Shown here piece after piece: positions 9,107 through 19,364 of a stretch of 64,000 nt of DNA. How positions within the stretch are numbered: the stretch's first letter is position 1; the number at the start of each line of letters is the position of its first letter. The notes under the pieces are model-generated. The model was not told the origin of the DNA and made no database searches. It saw only the letters and a program-made list of their open reading frames with translations. Made by a program: the position numbers and the translations under genes. Source of the stretch: Spirosoma aureum (GTDB lineage Bacteria; Bacteroidota; Bacteroidia; Cytophagales; Spirosomataceae); NCBI RefSeq assembly GCF_011604685.1, contig NZ_CP050063.1, forward strand, positions 2,936,501 to 3,000,500. The letters are read 5' to 3'.

Positions 9107-11113
9107 TCAATGAATTAAAACGACTTGGGTAGTTTGACTATTTTTTTGATCAATTGTGAGTATATAACGTCCGGAAGGAAGGCCGCGTAAATTAACTGTT
9201 CGGGAATAATCGCCAGCACCGGGAATTGACTCGGTTATGGTTCGCAGCCTCTGCCCGAGCATACTCGTCAGCGTTAATGTGACAGGTCCGGCCGACTGTG
9301 CTGAAAAATCAACGGTCAAGGTTTCTACTGTTGGATTTGGGTATACGCGTATAGGACCCGACACGGGTTCGTTAATCGCCGTTATGGGGGCCAGAACAAC
9401 GGGTTCGACTGTTTTCAGAATTAAATTGGCCGGGTCTATCAACACGCCCGTTACCGCCCCGCGCGTAGGTAAGGTAAAGGTCTGATCGGCTTGATCGTTT
9501 AACACTGTTACGGTTGTATCGCCTGAGGCCGATTGCACCCGTATTTGAACCGGCATTGTAAACGAAGCAGGGTTAGTGGCAACCGTATTGCGTTGTTCAA
9601 GCCGTAGTTGTATAGTACGCGACCCGTTTATGATCGAAGCTGTGGCGCGGTAGGTTGGATACCCTTCGCCGTAAATCCACTGCTGGAAGAAATAGCCTAA
9701 TTTTTGACCGGAAACCTGTTCTGCAACGGCCTGAAAATCGTCTGTTACGGCCGATTTGTAGGCAACGGTCGGTGAGGCTGCGTATGCACGAAGAATCTTG
9801 AAAAATGTCTCATCACCCACAACACCCCGGAGCATATGCAGTACAGTTGCTCCTTTTGCATAAGTGCGGTTACCATCGAAAATATTGCCGAAGTTGGTAA
9901 TATTCTGGACGTATATGGAGCCACGGGCGTTACGGGCGCGATTCATGAAATTAGTGATGGCCGTTTGGTATCCCGTCATTCCCGTTGTCGACTCGGCATA
10001 GATTGTTTCGGCATAAGAGGCAAATCCTTCATTAAGCCATATATTCTGCCAGTCGCGGCAGGTGATCTTGTCGCCAAACCATTGGTGGGCCAACTCATGA
10101 GCGATAACATTCGGCGTTAACGCCCGCTCTTCCATCGATGAAATTGTTTGATGCTCCATCCCACCTGTATTCAGGCCAATCTGCGCATGGCCATATTTTT
10201 CGCGCAAAAATGGATATGGTCCAAAACGATCGGTAAATAACTGAATCATGGCGGGTGTCTGATCCAGAGCGGCTTTAACCTTCGGTAAGGTTTCCGGATA
10301 AATGTAGTGGGTAATTGGCAAGGGAGGCCCACCAGTTGGGAGCGTTGCCGGGGTGTCATAACGCTCGTAGTTTGTCAGCGCAATGGAGATCAGGTATTGG
10401 GCAATTGGGTAGCTGTTTCGCCAGCGATAGGTTCGGGTGCCATCAGGGTTGTCGGTGGTGCCGATCAGGATTCCATTGGAAACGGATACAAATCGGGCGG
10501 GTGCTGTAATGCTGACCGCTGATGAATCGGCTTTGTCGCCGGGAGTGTCTTTGCAGGGGAACCAGTCCGGTGCACCGTAGGGCTCACTCAAACTCCAGAT
10601 TACCGGATCGGTAGTCGATTCGTGTTTGCTGAATACAAAAGTGCCCAAGTCACGGCTATTGGGAATGCCCTGATAGTAGACGGTTAACGTCAGCGCCTGC
10701 CCAGTAGTCAATGGTTGCGAAGGAGTAATGGTTAGTTGATTTTGCGCATGCTGATAGGTGAGTTTCTGATTACCGGCTTTTACGGAATCAACGCGCAACC
10801 CCTGTCCTGTTGGCGTCGTAGTTGAGTTCAGATCCAGAAAGAAACTACGGATTGAGCTTGTACTTCTGAGCGTAATCGTGGCAACCCCCTTCAGGTAATT
10901 TGGCGTGTGAGTCAGAGAAAGATCAAGGCCATAATAGGTAACGTCGATGGTCGGATCGCCAGCAAAGGCAATACGCGCTTTAGGATTCGTGGCTAATCGA
11001 TCATAATAGCCAACTTTGCCTGTCCGACAGGCTACTCCGCCGTCATCAAGTGTGTCGGTCTGTGCCTGAGTAAGATGCGAAAGTAGAAGAAAAAAAATAG
11101 AGACTAAACGCAT
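9107..11113 (-). CDS. M1-family metallopeptidase with type IX sorting domain
   Basis: A 668-residue secreted zinc aminopeptidase. A signal peptide (about 1-17) is followed by the M1 N-terminal beta domain and the catalytic domain. The catalytic domain carries GGMEHQT, in place of the common GAMEN exopeptidase motif, and the zinc site HELAHQWFGDK (near residue 338), with the third ligand in LNEGFASYAE. The last 80 or so residues form a Por secretion C-terminal domain (VYPNPTVETLTVDF, LPSGRYILTID), so the enzyme should leave the cell through the type IX system and be attached or released at the surface. The downstream VOC gene is probably in the same operon. Confidence 0.95.
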   Translation of the reverse strand: MRLVSIFFLLLSHLTQAQTDTLDDGGVACRTGKVGYYDRLATNPKARIAFAGDPTIDVTYYGLDLSLTHTPNYLKGVATITLRSTSSIRSFFLDLNSTTTPTGQGLRVDSVKAGNQKLTYQHAQNQLTITPSQPLTTGQALTLTVYYQGIPNSRDLGTFVFSKHESTTDPVIWSLSEPYGAPDWFPCKDTPGDKADSSAVSITAPARFVSVSNGILIGTTDNPDGTRTYRWRNSYPIAQYLISIALTNYERYDTPATLPTGGPPLPITHYIYPETLPKVKAALDQTPAMIQLFTDRFGPYPFLREKYGHAQIGLNTGGMEHQTISSMEERALTPNVIAHELAHQWFGDKITCRDWQNIWLNEGFASYAETIYAESTTGMTGYQTAITNFMNRARNARGSIYVQNITNFGNIFDGNRTYAKGATVLHMLRGVVGDETFFKILRAYAASPTVAYKSAVTDDFQAVAEQVSGQKLGYFFQQWIYGEGYPTYRATASIINGSRTIQLRLEQRNTVATNPASFTMPVQIRVQSASGDTTVTVLNDQADQTFTLPTRGAVTGVLIDPANLILKTVEPVVLAPITAINEPVSGPIRVYPNPTVETLTVDFSAQSAGPVTLTLTSMLGQRLRTITESIPGAGDYSRTVNLRGLPSGRYILTIDQKNSQTTQVVLIH

Positions 11114-11169
11114 AATAGAACTGCACCTATTGAGGTACTATACCCGAAAACGCTGAAACGAATGGAAAG

Positions 11170-11823
11170 TTATTGGCCTGATGATAGTTGTTTTTGCTCC
11201 TTTATTTTTTCTTCTGCCCGTTCCTTCAAGACATCGAGTTGTCGCTGTTCAGCCTCGGGGAGCTGAAGTTGCCAGCCCATCGAACTGGCGAGCTGATACA
11301 TCATGTACTGAATCTGATTGTTGGCAATTTTAGGCAGATCGCTCTGTAAGGCCCGATCATTCATTGCCTGCTTGGCTTCATCCAGAATCTGCGTATAATC
11401 AGCTCCGCTAAAGTGGTTAAGGATTCCTGCCTGAATGTCATAGAATTTGTAGTCGGTATCTATGGACAGCACTTCTGGCTCCGGAAACGATTCGATGATT
11501 AATTTCTTATCGCCAGTGTCGGAAGCCCGAAACCGGACTTTAGCAAAATCAAAGCCAACCAGAACCTTTGACTTTGCAATGACCATTGCCTTTTTGGGGT
11601 CATTGAGCAAATAAAGAATTTTCTTTTGATCCTGATAATTATAAATTTCCGAGAAGTACCCTTCGGCCATGACGACCTTGAATACTTTCTCGATGCGTTC
11701 CAGTAGGAGGGTTGATTCATGGCGGACGTCTGTGACACCTGAACGATTACGCAGAAAATTCGCGAAAGCAACACCTCCGCCTGCGCCGACAATGAGAAGA
11801 AGTACGGTGGTTAAGAAATCCAT
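11170..11823 (-). CDS. DUF4230 membrane-anchored protein
   Basis: A 217-residue protein with one N-terminal membrane helix (about 5-22) and a globular domain typical of DUF4230, including KSKVLVGFDFAKVRF and a C-terminal helical region rich in E, Q and K. The function of this family is not established; Bacteroidota and Firmicutes members are predicted to face the periplasm. It stands alone between the rny terminator and the M1 peptidase gene. Confidence is in the family assignment only. Confidence 0.8.
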   Translation of the reverse strand: MDFLTTVLLLIVGAGGGVAFANFLRNRSGVTDVRHESTLLLERIEKVFKVVMAEGYFSEIYNYQDQKKILYLLNDPKKAMVIAKSKVLVGFDFAKVRFRASDTGDKKLIIESFPEPEVLSIDTDYKFYDIQAGILNHFSGADYTQILDEAKQAMNDRALQSDLPKIANNQIQYMMYQLASSMGWQLQLPEAEQRQLDVLKERAEEKIKEQKQLSSGQ

Positions 11824-11951
11824 TGGGTTAAAATCAAGTTATCGTTTGACGACTTACACTTCCGGGTGTCACTCGCTGATTGGCAAAAAGCAGGAAATAA
11901 CCTGCTTATACGCTGGCAAAGAAACGGATTTTGCGTGGGTTTGTTGAAAAC

Positions 11952-11978
11952 AAAAAGGGGCCAGCAATGACCCCCTTT
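11952..11978 (-). terminator. Intrinsic terminator after rny
   Basis: On the minus strand, 7-bp arms (11972-11978 with 11954-11960) close a short loop and lead into a T-rich tail. It lies about 28 bases after the rny stop codon and ends the pheT-zapA-rny operon. Confidence 0.65.
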
Positions 11979-12006
11979 CGTATCTATAAATTTTATCGAC
12001 TGACGA

Positions 12007-13617
12007 CTACTTCGCGTAGGCCACCGCCCGCATCTCCCGGATAACCGTCACTTTGATCTGGCCAGGGTATTGCATTTCCTTTTCGATCTTCTGCGAAATT
12101 TCGTAGGATAACACACCTGCCCGCTCATCTGAAACGTGATCGGCATCGACCATAATGCGTAGTTCGCGACCAGCCTGAATCGCATAACATTTCGTTACAC
12201 CTGGGAAGTTGCCTGCCAGTTCTTCCAGTTCTTTGAGCCGTTTGATGTACGATTCCATCATTTCACGACGGGCACCCGGCCGTGAGCCCGAAACGGCATC
12301 ACAAACCTGAACGATGGGCGAGATCATACTCGTCATCTCGATTTCATCGTGGTGGGCACCAATGGCATTGATTACTTCGGGATTCTCTTTGTATTTCTTG
12401 GCTAACTCCATGCCCAGAATGGCATGGGGCAGTTCGGCTTCTTCGGGCCAAACTTTGCCAATGTCATGAAGGAGGCCGGCACGTTTAGCCAGCTTGGCAT
12501 TCAGCCCTAATTCAGCCGCCATGGTGGCGCAGAGTTTAGCTACTTCGCGAGAGTGCTGGAGCAGGTTCTGGCCGTAGCTGGACCGGAATCGCATCCGCCC
12601 AACCATCTTGATCAGCTCGGGATGAAGGCCGTGAATGCCGAGATCAATAACGGTTCGCTCACCGATCTCCACGATTTCATCTTCAATATTTTTACGGGTT
12701 TTGGCAACTATTTCTTCAATGCGAGCCGGGTGAATGCGGCCGTCCTGCACGAGTCGGTGTAGTGATAATCGGGCAATTTCGCGCCGAACCGGATCGAAAC
12801 CGGAAATAATGATGGCTTCGGGCGTATCATCGACAATGATTTCGACGCCGGTTGCTGCTTCCAGGGCTCGAATATTACGACCTTCCCGGCCAATGACCTT
12901 CCCTTTTACATCGTCGGATTCGATGTTGAAAACCGAAACGCAGTTTTCGATGGCATGTTCGGTAGCTGTCCGCTGGATGGTTTCGATAACCACCTTTTTG
13001 GCTTCTTTGGTAGCCGTTAGTTTGGCTTCCTCAACAATATTTTTGATGTACGATGACGCCCTGGTTTCAGCTTCGGCCTTTAGCGTATCAACAAGTTGTT
13101 CACGGGCCTGATCGGCGGAGAGGCCAGCTATTTTTTCGAGTTGCGCAACCTGATCGGCCAGCATACGGTCGGCCTCCTGTTGACGACGATCAACATCTTC
13201 TTTCCGTCGGTTAAGCGCATCGATTTGCTGCGATAGGCTATTTTTCTGTTGCGCAAGTTCGTTCCGTTGCTGGTTTAATTCGTTTTCACGGTTTCGCTGC
13301 TGGTCGGCCTGTTGGCTAAGTTGCTGCTCGCGCTGCTTGAGTTTTGTTTCGTTCTGAAGAAGTAGATTTCGTTTCTGATTGGTTGTCTCTTCAAATTCGG
13401 CTTTCAGCTTAAGGTATTTTTCTTTCGCTTCCAGCATCCGATCTTTTTTAATTGTTTCGGCCTGTAATTCTGCATTTTTCAATATAGAAGCTGCTTTTTC
13501 TTCAGCTTCCTGTTCGCGTTTGGCATGAGCGCCCGCCATCATCCGGCGACCGATCACTAGCCCGATTCCGCCACCCGCAAGGGCGGCAAAGACGGCTAAC
13601 CAAAGTGGGATATCCAT
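12007..13617 (-). CDS. rny: Ribonuclease Y
   Basis: Membrane-anchored endoribonuclease that starts mRNA decay. The 536-residue product has an N-terminal membrane helix (about 4-22), a long coiled coil rich in Q, E, R and K (about 30-190), a KH domain with [20 protein letters not shown] (about 225-290), and an HD phosphohydrolase domain with the metal-binding [11 protein letters not shown] (near residue 385). The ATG at 13617 ([10 protein letters not shown]) is chosen because it places the anchor helix at the N-terminus; an in-frame start 36 bases upstream is possible. It is the last gene of the pheT - coiled-coil - zapA - rny unit, an arrangement linking cell division and RNA turnover that is familiar in Bacteroidota. 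Confidence 0.96.
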   Translation of the reverse strand: MDIPLWLAVFAALAGGGIGLVIGRRMMAGAHAKREQEAEEKAASILKNAELQAETIKKDRMLEAKEKYLKLKAEFEETTNQKRNLLLQNETKLKQREQQLSQQADQQRNRENELNQQRNELAQQKNSLSQQIDALNRRKEDVDRRQQEADRMLADQVAQLEKIAGLSADQAREQLVDTLKAEAETRASSYIKNIVEEAKLTATKEAKKVVIETIQRTATEHAIENCVSVFNIESDDVKGKVIGREGRNIRALEAATGVEIIVDDTPEAIIISGFDPVRREIARLSLHRLVQDGRIHPARIEEIVAKTRKNIEDEIVEIGERTVIDLGIHGLHPELIKMVGRMRFRSSYGQNLLQHSREVAKLCATMAAELGLNAKLAKRAGLLHDIGKVWPEEAELPHAILGMELAKKYKENPEVINAIGAHHDEIEMTSMISPIVQVCDAVSGSRPGARREMMESYIKRLKELEELAGNFPGVTKCYAIQAGRELRIMVDADHVSDERAGVLSYEISQKIEKEMQYPGQIKVTVIREMRAVAYAK

Positions 13618-13722
13618 TGTACTTATATCGTTTGGGGTGAACAAATAAACCATTCAACCTGCCGCGATACGAGTGCCCAGTATATGACCCGGAGCATTGT
13701 GGGGTGGGTGACCCGCCGTTTT

Positions 13723-14010
13723 TTATGTTGTTATGGCCGGCGTGACGACCTGATCTAACTGAGTTATTTTGTCAAACACCATTTGTTGTAATCGTTGCAC
13801 CTGTCGTTCTCCTCTGAGCTTGGTAATCAGGCAATCGAAGGCTATTCGCGCTAAAGCATCCTGCGTATCGCTGATGCCCAGATCCCGATATTGCTTCAGT
13901 TCATCCTGAAGCAGTTTGGCGGCCTCGCGCACGATTGCTTCCGACTCCGATTCTACAAACAGTTTGTAATATCGGTCGGCAATTTTTACGCGAATAGACA
14001 GTTCTTCCAT
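13723..14010 (-). CDS. zapA: Cell division protein ZapA
   Basis: A 95-residue ZapA homologue that binds FtsZ and cross-links protofilaments at the division ring. The N-terminal part has the beta-hairpin typical of the family (ELSIRVKIADRYYKLFVES), followed by a long helix (EAIVREAAKLLQDELKQYR) that forms the tetrameric coiled coil. Length is normal. It sits 47 bases downstream of a small coiled-coil gene that could encode its partner, and about 105 bases upstream of rny, all read leftwards. Confidence 0.88.
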   Translation of the reverse strand: MEELSIRVKIADRYYKLFVESESEAIVREAAKLLQDELKQYRDLGISDTQDALARIAFDCLITKLRGERQVQRLQQMVFDKITQLDQVVTPAITT

Positions 14011-14057
14011 CGCTGCGGTCGGCTCAGAATAGGCTTAAGCCTGGAGCCAATTTGGGT

Positions 14058-14396
14058 TTATGACAAACTACTCAAGTGAGCTATACACCGTTCTAATTCC
14101 CGGATATACTCGTCGAGTTGTTTTTTTAATTCGGCATTCGTATCTGTCTCTGACAGATTGGTACTTACAATAATACCAAAGTCTTTTGACTTTAGTACCT
14201 TTTTCTCTGAATTATCTAATTTTTTCTGTAACTCTTTTGTTTGGGTTTGTTGTTCCTTCAGGCGATTATTCAGGTCGTTATTCTGACTTTCCAATTGCCT
14301 GATACGCCTTTTGGCATCATCATATACATCTTTTAGCAACCCGATCTTGCGTTCGAGTTGCTCTACCAATGCCACGATTTGATGCTCACTAACCAC
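14058..14396 (-). CDS. Small coiled-coil protein, possible ZapA partner
   Basis: A 112-residue, almost entirely helical protein with heptad-like stretches (LERKIGLLKDVYDDAKRRI, SQNNDLNNRLKEQQTQ). It begins with GTG at 14396; an in-frame TAA just upstream and the lack of a nearby ATG support this start. Its position between pheT and zapA is the conserved place of an uncharacterised coiled-coil gene in Bacteroidota. By size, coiled-coil content and neighbourhood it could work like ZapB, the filamentous ZapA partner, but no sequence homology to ZapB is evident to me and this is an inference. Confidence 0.75.
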   Translation of the reverse strand: MVSEHQIVALVEQLERKIGLLKDVYDDAKRRIRQLESQNNDLNNRLKEQQTQTKELQKKLDNSEKKVLKSKDFGIIVSTNLSETDTNAELKKQLDEYIRELERCIAHLSSLS

Positions 14397-14486
14397 GGTT
14401 TATTTGAGTGATTACGTAAATGAGTGATTGATCAATTGACTAGTGTACTCTCCCAAAATGCAATTTCGCTCGCACTTATTTTCGCA

Positions 14487-16931
14487 TTATTTACGAATTA
14501 CGGCGCCCAGATCCCGCTCAAAACCAGTCATGAGCCGCTGCATGGTTTTTTCGATAACTGCATCAGTCAGTGTCTGGGTCGGGTCTTGCAGCGTAAAGCT
14601 AACAGAGTATGATTTTTTACCCGCGCCCAGGCTTTCTCCCTCATATACATCAAAGGCATTTATCGAACGTAACAATTTGCGTTCCGTTTGATGAGCCAAT
14701 CGGCTGATCTGTTCGAATGTAACTGCCTTGTCGAGCACCAGTGATAAATCGCGCCGGACTTCCGGAAAACGGGGTACTTCTGCGTAACGGGCTTTAGTAT
14801 TAGCCAGCTTCAGCAAGGCACTCCAGTCGAAATCGGCGTAAAAAACGGGTTGTTTCAAGTCAACCAGTTTGGTTAATTTTGGCTGAACCAGTCCCAAGCT
14901 TACCAGCGGTTTCTTATTAACCAGATAAGTCAAGCCATACTGGAATATAGCAGGGTCAGCAGGCTGTGTATCAACCGATTTTATTCGAAATAGATTCAAC
15001 ACCCGCTGGGCTGCTGTTGCTATATCATGGTAAACTACTGCCTGGCCTTTTTGCAGCCAGCTTTCGGCTTCCTGATTACCAGCCAATGCCAGGCTGAGCC
15101 GCATCCGCTCGTTGTATCTACTGGTTCCATCGTCGTTCTGGATCTTGTGGTAAACCTTGCCAAACTCAAATGTCTTCAGATCTTTCTGCCTGCGGTTCAG
15201 GTTATAGACCAGCGTTTCGAGTGATGAGAACAACATTGTCTGCCGCATAACCGATAATTCCTCGCTCAGTGGATTCAGTAACGTGACGTCCTCACCAGGC
15301 AGCGTAGACCGGATTGCATCATTATAAGCTGGCCGGGTAAGCGAGAGGGTCAGAATTTCGTAGAAGCCATTAGCCGCCAGAAGCTGGCCCACACGGCTTT
15401 GCCACTGATTGGGGTCGGTTTTAGGAAACTCAGATAGCGAGTCGGCAGAAAGCGTGACCGATAAAGGCACGTTGTCTAACCCGTAGATCCGCAATATTTC
15501 TTCAATAACGTCGGCTTCACGCGTAACGTCTACTCGATAAGGAGGAACAACAGCGATGAAACTGTCGGCACTCATTTCGTCAGCCTGAATATCGAGCGCG
15601 TTCAGGATACGGTGAATCTCTGTCCGGTCAATCGCTATGCCAATCAGCCGATCGATATTCCGGTAGCGTACCAGCACCCGGAACGGTTCTATAGGGTCTG
15701 GATACAGATCGGTTATTTCAGAACTCACCACACCACCTGCCACTTCCTGAATCAGCAAAGCAGCACGTTTCAGTGCGAATACGGGTATGTTAGGGTCGGT
15801 ACCTCGCTCGAATCGGAAGGAGGCATCGGTTTTAAGGCCATGATGTTGGGCCGTTTTTCGAACAGATGTCGGGGAAAAATAAGCCGACTCCAGAAAGATG
15901 CTTGTCGTCTCGGCAGTTACCCCTGAATTTTGACCACCGAAAACACCCGCAATGCACATCGGTTTTTCTTCATCACAGATCATGAGATCGGTAGCGCTGA
16001 GTTTGCGCTCGATGCCATCGAGGGTTACAAAGGGCGTCCCTTCCGGCAACGTTTTAACGATGACCTGAGCACCTGCAATCTTGCCTGTGTCGAAAGCGTG
16101 GAGCGGTTGCCCAAGGTCATGACAGACAAAGTTGGTCACATCCACCACGTTGTTGATCGGATTGAGCCCAATGCTGATCAATCGTTTCTTCAACCAGTCT
16201 GGCGACTCTCCAACAGTCAGCCCGGTAATGGTTAATCCTGCATAACGCGGGCAGGCCGCAAGGTCTTCTACACGTACGTCGAGCGTAAGATCACGATTAT
16301 TCACTGCAAAATCGGCCACTGATGGCATGTTCAGTGGTCGGTTCAGGGCAGCTTTCAGATCGCGGGCAGTGCCGAAGTGCGAAGCGGCATCGATGCGGTT
16401 CGGAGTCAGACCGATCGCAATCTGATAGTCGGCTTCGAGATTGAAATAGCGGGCGGCTGGTGTTCCATTGGGTATTTGAGCCGCTGGCCCGCTCGTGTCC
16501 AGCACGATAATGCCCGCATGAGAAACCCCTAATCCGATTTCATCTTCGGCGCAAATCATCCCTTCGGAGGCAGCCCCACGAATTTTGGCTTTCTTGATTT
16601 GGAATGGCTCTCCCGATGCTGGATGCAATGTTGCTCCCACAAGAGCTACCACCACTTTCTGCCCAGCCGCAACGTTGGGTGCTCCGCAAACAATAGAAAG
16701 TGGTTGTTCGGCACCGACATCCACTGTTGTCAGACTCAGTTTATCGGCGTCGGGGTGGGGAGTGCAGGTCAGCACTTCGCCAATGACGACGCCTTCCAGC
16801 CCACCAGGTATAGCCTCAACTTTCTCGACTCCTTCAACTTCAAGGCCAGTTCCGGTCAGTATTTTGCCTACTTCTTCGGGTGACTCGGGTAAATTAATAT
16901 ACTCTTGCAACCATTTATAGGAAATCTCCAT
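14487..16931 (-). CDS. pheT: Phenylalanine-tRNA ligase beta subunit
   Basis: The 814-residue beta subunit of the heterotetrameric phenylalanyl-tRNA synthetase. In order: the start MEISYKWLQEYINLP, an EMAP-type tRNA-binding domain (about 40-150, with ADKLSLTTVDVG and SIVCGAPNVAAGQKVVVALV), the B3/B4 editing region, the B5 domain, the catalytic-like core, and the FDX-ACB anticodon-binding domain at the end (RYAEVPRFPEVRRDLSLVLD). The ATG at 16931 is preferred over the in-frame codon at 16958 because the latter lies inside a probable -7 promoter element and family homology starts at MEIS. It is the first gene of the operon ending with rny; pheS is not in the window. Confidence 0.97.
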   Translation of the reverse strand: MEISYKWLQEYINLPESPEEVGKILTGTGLEVEGVEKVEAIPGGLEGVVIGEVLTCTPHPDADKLSLTTVDVGAEQPLSIVCGAPNVAAGQKVVVALVGATLHPASGEPFQIKKAKIRGAASEGMICAEDEIGLGVSHAGIIVLDTSGPAAQIPNGTPAARYFNLEADYQIAIGLTPNRIDAASHFGTARDLKAALNRPLNMPSVADFAVNNRDLTLDVRVEDLAACPRYAGLTITGLTVGESPDWLKKRLISIGLNPINNVVDVTNFVCHDLGQPLHAFDTGKIAGAQVIVKTLPEGTPFVTLDGIERKLSATDLMICDEEKPMCIAGVFGGQNSGVTAETTSIFLESAYFSPTSVRKTAQHHGLKTDASFRFERGTDPNIPVFALKRAALLIQEVAGGVVSSEITDLYPDPIEPFRVLVRYRNIDRLIGIAIDRTEIHRILNALDIQADEMSADSFIAVVPPYRVDVTREADVIEEILRIYGLDNVPLSVTLSADSLSEFPKTDPNQWQSRVGQLLAANGFYEILTLSLTRPAYNDAIRSTLPGEDVTLLNPLSEELSVMRQTMLFSSLETLVYNLNRRQKDLKTFEFGKVYHKIQNDDGTSRYNERMRLSLALAGNQEAESWLQKGQAVVYHDIATAAQRVLNLFRIKSVDTQPADPAIFQYGLTYLVNKKPLVSLGLVQPKLTKLVDLKQPVFYADFDWSALLKLANTKARYAEVPRFPEVRRDLSLVLDKAVTFEQISRLAHQTERKLLRSINAFDVYEGESLGAGKKSYSVSFTLQDPTQTLTDAVIEKTMQRLMTGFERDLGAVIRK

Positions 16932-16955
16932 ACGATGCCAATGCGATAAATATCG

Positions 16956-16963
16956 CAAAGGTA
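16956..16963 (-). promoter_or_regulatory. Candidate -7 element of the pheT operon
   Basis: On the minus strand this reads TACCTTTG, matching the Bacteroidetes TAnnTTTG -7 consensus, about 25 bases upstream of the pheT ATG. I see no clear -33 TTG at the right distance, so the call rests on one element and its position. Confidence 0.4.
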
Positions 16964-17036
16964 AGGAGAAATAGGAACAAGGGGAGTGGAGTAGAAAGAA
17001 CTATTTGCCCAGCTTTATTACTCCCGTCTTGTCTGT

Positions 17037-17672
17037 TCAATGATAGCGTTCTCCCGCTTTTACGGCTATAGGAAGTTTATTTTCGGCAGGAGGCAATGGA
17101 CAGGCAAAAGTAGGATTGTAGGCACAGTAGGGATTATAGGCCGAATTAAAGTCTAATAATGCCTGTGAATCTGTTAGTTGGGCCGGGGCAATCTCCAGAT
17201 AACGGCCTCCACCATAAGTTTCAGTACCGGAGGTCGCATCGCGGAAGAGTATCGAATACGTATTTTGGACTCTTACAATAAGTAGCCTGCATGTTTCGCC
17301 ATTAAGAGTGAAAACTGCATGGGCAAATTTATCATAAACTTCCTCAGAGCCATCACTCATTCGAACAACGAGCTTCTGCGTTTTGTCGGCGAAAGGCTCA
17401 AGTTTAGCGATTACTCTAAAGTTCAGATCAGATGGAAAATAGGAGAGACCTTTGAAATTCGCTTTATCTGTAATTGGTGAGTCAGTACCGCTTTTGAAAA
17501 GCTGATCCTTTTTTTGACGTTCCTGCTGTAGTTGTCGATTGTATTCTTCAGGTTGAACAGACGCATTCAGCCCTTCTGATGAACCCGATTGATTGCCATC
17601 GAAAAAGCTGAAATACAGAACGAGCAGAACAAGAAATGAAAGGCCAATTAATAAATATTTGTTCGTCAACAT
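17037..17672 (-). CDS. DUF1684 domain protein
   Basis: A 211-residue protein with an N-terminal hydrophobic helix (about 6-24) followed by a DUF1684 domain, recognised by the paired stretches FKGLSYFPSDLNFRV, GGGRYLEI and DFNSAYNPYCAYNPTFACPL near the C-terminus. The C-terminal Asn/Tyr/Cys-rich segment is the most conserved part of the family. The biochemical role is unknown; the helix may be an uncleaved anchor or signal peptide. It is a single gene divergent from the sugar cassette. Confidence 0.82.
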   Translation of the reverse strand: MLTNKYLLIGLSFLVLLVLYFSFFDGNQSGSSEGLNASVQPEEYNRQLQQERQKKDQLFKSGTDSPITDKANFKGLSYFPSDLNFRVIAKLEPFADKTQKLVVRMSDGSEEVYDKFAHAVFTLNGETCRLLIVRVQNTYSILFRDATSGTETYGGGRYLEIAPAQLTDSQALLDFNSAYNPYCAYNPTFACPLPPAENKLPIAVKAGERYH

Positions 17673-17813
17673 AATTGCAAACGTGCGAAATTTTATTTAT
17701 AATGTGCTAAAATCATATAAATAAATCGCGCAAGACTGCACTTTCTTTGTGTTAAAGTGACTATCATTACAAATGATGATTTTTACTTAATTTAGTTTTT
17801 AATCCTACTTTAA

Positions 17814-17821
17814 TATCTTTG
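17814..17821 (+). promoter_or_regulatory. Candidate -7 element of the sugar cassette
   Basis: TATCTTTG fits the Bacteroidetes -7 consensus exactly and lies 43 bases upstream of the ATG of the ketoisomerase gene, in an AT-rich divergent intergenic region. No clear -33 element was found. Confidence 0.45.
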
Positions 17822-17864
17822 GGTAATTTAGAGCCCTCCAGATTGCTTATTTTCACATTAGTCA

Positions 17865-18272
17865 ATGGCTAAACTCTACGAGCTAAAAACATTTGTTTCT
17901 GATAACGGAAACCTGACTGTCTTCGAAAACGTGATTCCGGGGACAATCCAGCGGGTTTTCTATATATATGGAGCTGGGCAGAATCCACGTGCCGGTCATC
18001 GTCACGTGCGTGCGTGGAATGCGCTTATTTGTCTGAATGGAAGTTGCCGTGTATACAATCATAACGGAAAGGTAGAAAATACTTATTATCTGGATGATCC
18101 GCGGCAGTGCCTTGTTCTGGAGCCTGAAGACTGGCATATCATGGATGAATTTTCGGACGATGCGATTCTGCTCGTTGTTTCGAATGAGCTTTACGATAAA
18201 GACGACTATATCCACGAACCCTACCCGAACAGCCGACGTACTGATGAGTCGGTACTAGCCGATTCAGAATGA
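17865..18272 (+). CDS. WxcM/FdtA-like dTDP-sugar 3,4-ketoisomerase
   Basis: A 135-residue single cupin related to FdtA, QdtA and WxcM, which turn dTDP-4-keto-6-deoxyglucose into the 3-keto isomer. The cupin histidines are present in [19 protein letters not shown], and the second motif in [20 protein letters not shown]. The stop codon overlaps the start of the aminotransferase gene by four bases (ATGA), so the two are translationally coupled, which is the usual FdtA-FdtB order. The product would be a 3-keto sugar ready for amination. The enzymes for dTDP-4-keto-6-deoxyglucose (RmlA, RmlB) are not in the window. Confidence 0.87.
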   Translation: MAKLYELKTFVSDNGNLTVFENVIPGTIQRVFYIYGAGQNPRAGHRHVRAWNALICLNGSCRVYNHNGKVENTYYLDDPRQCLVLEPEDWHIMDEFSDDAILLVVSNELYDKDDYIHEPYPNSRRTDESVLADSE

Positions 18273-19360
18273 TTCCTTTTCTGGACTTAAAGCGTATTAA
18301 TCAACCCCATCTGGAGCAGATACGTGAAGCCAACGAGCGAGTATTGTATTCGGGCTGGTATATTCTGGGGCAGGAAGTTGAGCGCTTTGAACGCCAGTTT
18401 GCTGATTTTTGCGGAACTCGTCACTGCATTGGCGTTGCCAACGGGCTTGACGCACTCACGCTGGTACTGAAAGCGTGGGACTTCCCGGCCAATAGTGAAG
18501 TAATCGTACCTTCCAATGCCTATATCGCATCCGTCCTCAGCGTTACACTGGCTAACCTGATACCTGTCTGGGTCGAACCTGATCCGAATACCTATCTCCT
18601 TGACCCAGCCTGTATTGAAGCGGCTATAACCGACCGCACCAGAGCGATTCTCCCTGTTCATTTATACGGTCGCTGCTGTGATATGGGGCCGATTCGTGAG
18701 GTAGCCGAAAAATATGGCCTGACTATTCTGGAAGATGCTGCTCAGGCCCACGGTGCAACTTATAACGGAAAACAGGCAGGAAACCTTGGAGATGCTGCCG
18801 GTTGGAGTTTTTATCCCAGCAAAAACCTGGGTGCTTTAGGTGATGCCGGGGCCATTACCACAAACGACGATGTTCTGGCTGACCGGATCAGGGCGTTGCG
18901 GAATTATGGATCATCGCAGAAATACGTCAATAATTTTATCGGACACAACAGCCGCCTGGATGAACTACAAGCCGCTATTTTGTCGGCAAAATTACCATCG
19001 CTGATGCTGGAAAATAAGCGACGCAGAACATTGGCAAAACTGTATCTGACGGGTATTGCCAATCCTGAAGTGCTATTGCCACCGGCCGATCAACTTGAAG
19101 AGGATGTTTGGCATTTGTTTGTGATCAGATACCCTCGGCGCGATATACTGCGCACATTTCTGCTTGAACGAGGTATTGGTACGGATGTTCATTACCCCAT
19201 TCCACCTCACAGGCAACATGCTTACAAACAGTATGCTCACTGCTCGCTGCCAATCTCGGAGCAACTGCATGGTGAAGTACTCAGTTTGCCACTCAATCCA
19301 TCGCTGACAGACGAAGAGGTGATTTATATAATTGACACGATAAATCAATTTAGCGACTGA
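18269..19360 (+). CDS. DegT/DnrJ/EryC1/StrS sugar aminotransferase (FdtB-like)
   Basis: A 363-residue PLP-dependent aminotransferase of normal length. The N-terminal [15 protein letters not shown], the cofactor region [16 protein letters not shown] and EDAAQAHGA, and the Schiff-base lysine in [18 protein letters not shown] are all present. Coupled to a 3,4-ketoisomerase, it most probably adds a 3-amino group to a 3-keto-6-deoxyhexose, giving dTDP-Fuc3N or dTDP-Qui3N; which epimer cannot be told from sequence. An N-acyltransferase, often third in such clusters, is absent here. Confidence 0.93.
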   Translation: MIPFLDLKRINQPHLEQIREANERVLYSGWYILGQEVERFERQFADFCGTRHCIGVANGLDALTLVLKAWDFPANSEVIVPSNAYIASVLSVTLANLIPVWVEPDPNTYLLDPACIEAAITDRTRAILPVHLYGRCCDMGPIREVAEKYGLTILEDAAQAHGATYNGKQAGNLGDAAGWSFYPSKNLGALGDAGAITTNDDVLADRIRALRNYGSSQKYVNNFIGHNSRLDELQAAILSAKLPSLMLENKRRRTLAKLYLTGIANPEVLLPPADQLEEDVWHLFVIRYPRRDILRTFLLERGIGTDVHYPIPPHRQHAYKQYAHCSLPISEQLHGEVLSLPLNPSLTDEEVIYIIDTINQFSD

Positions 19361-19364
19361 TGAT

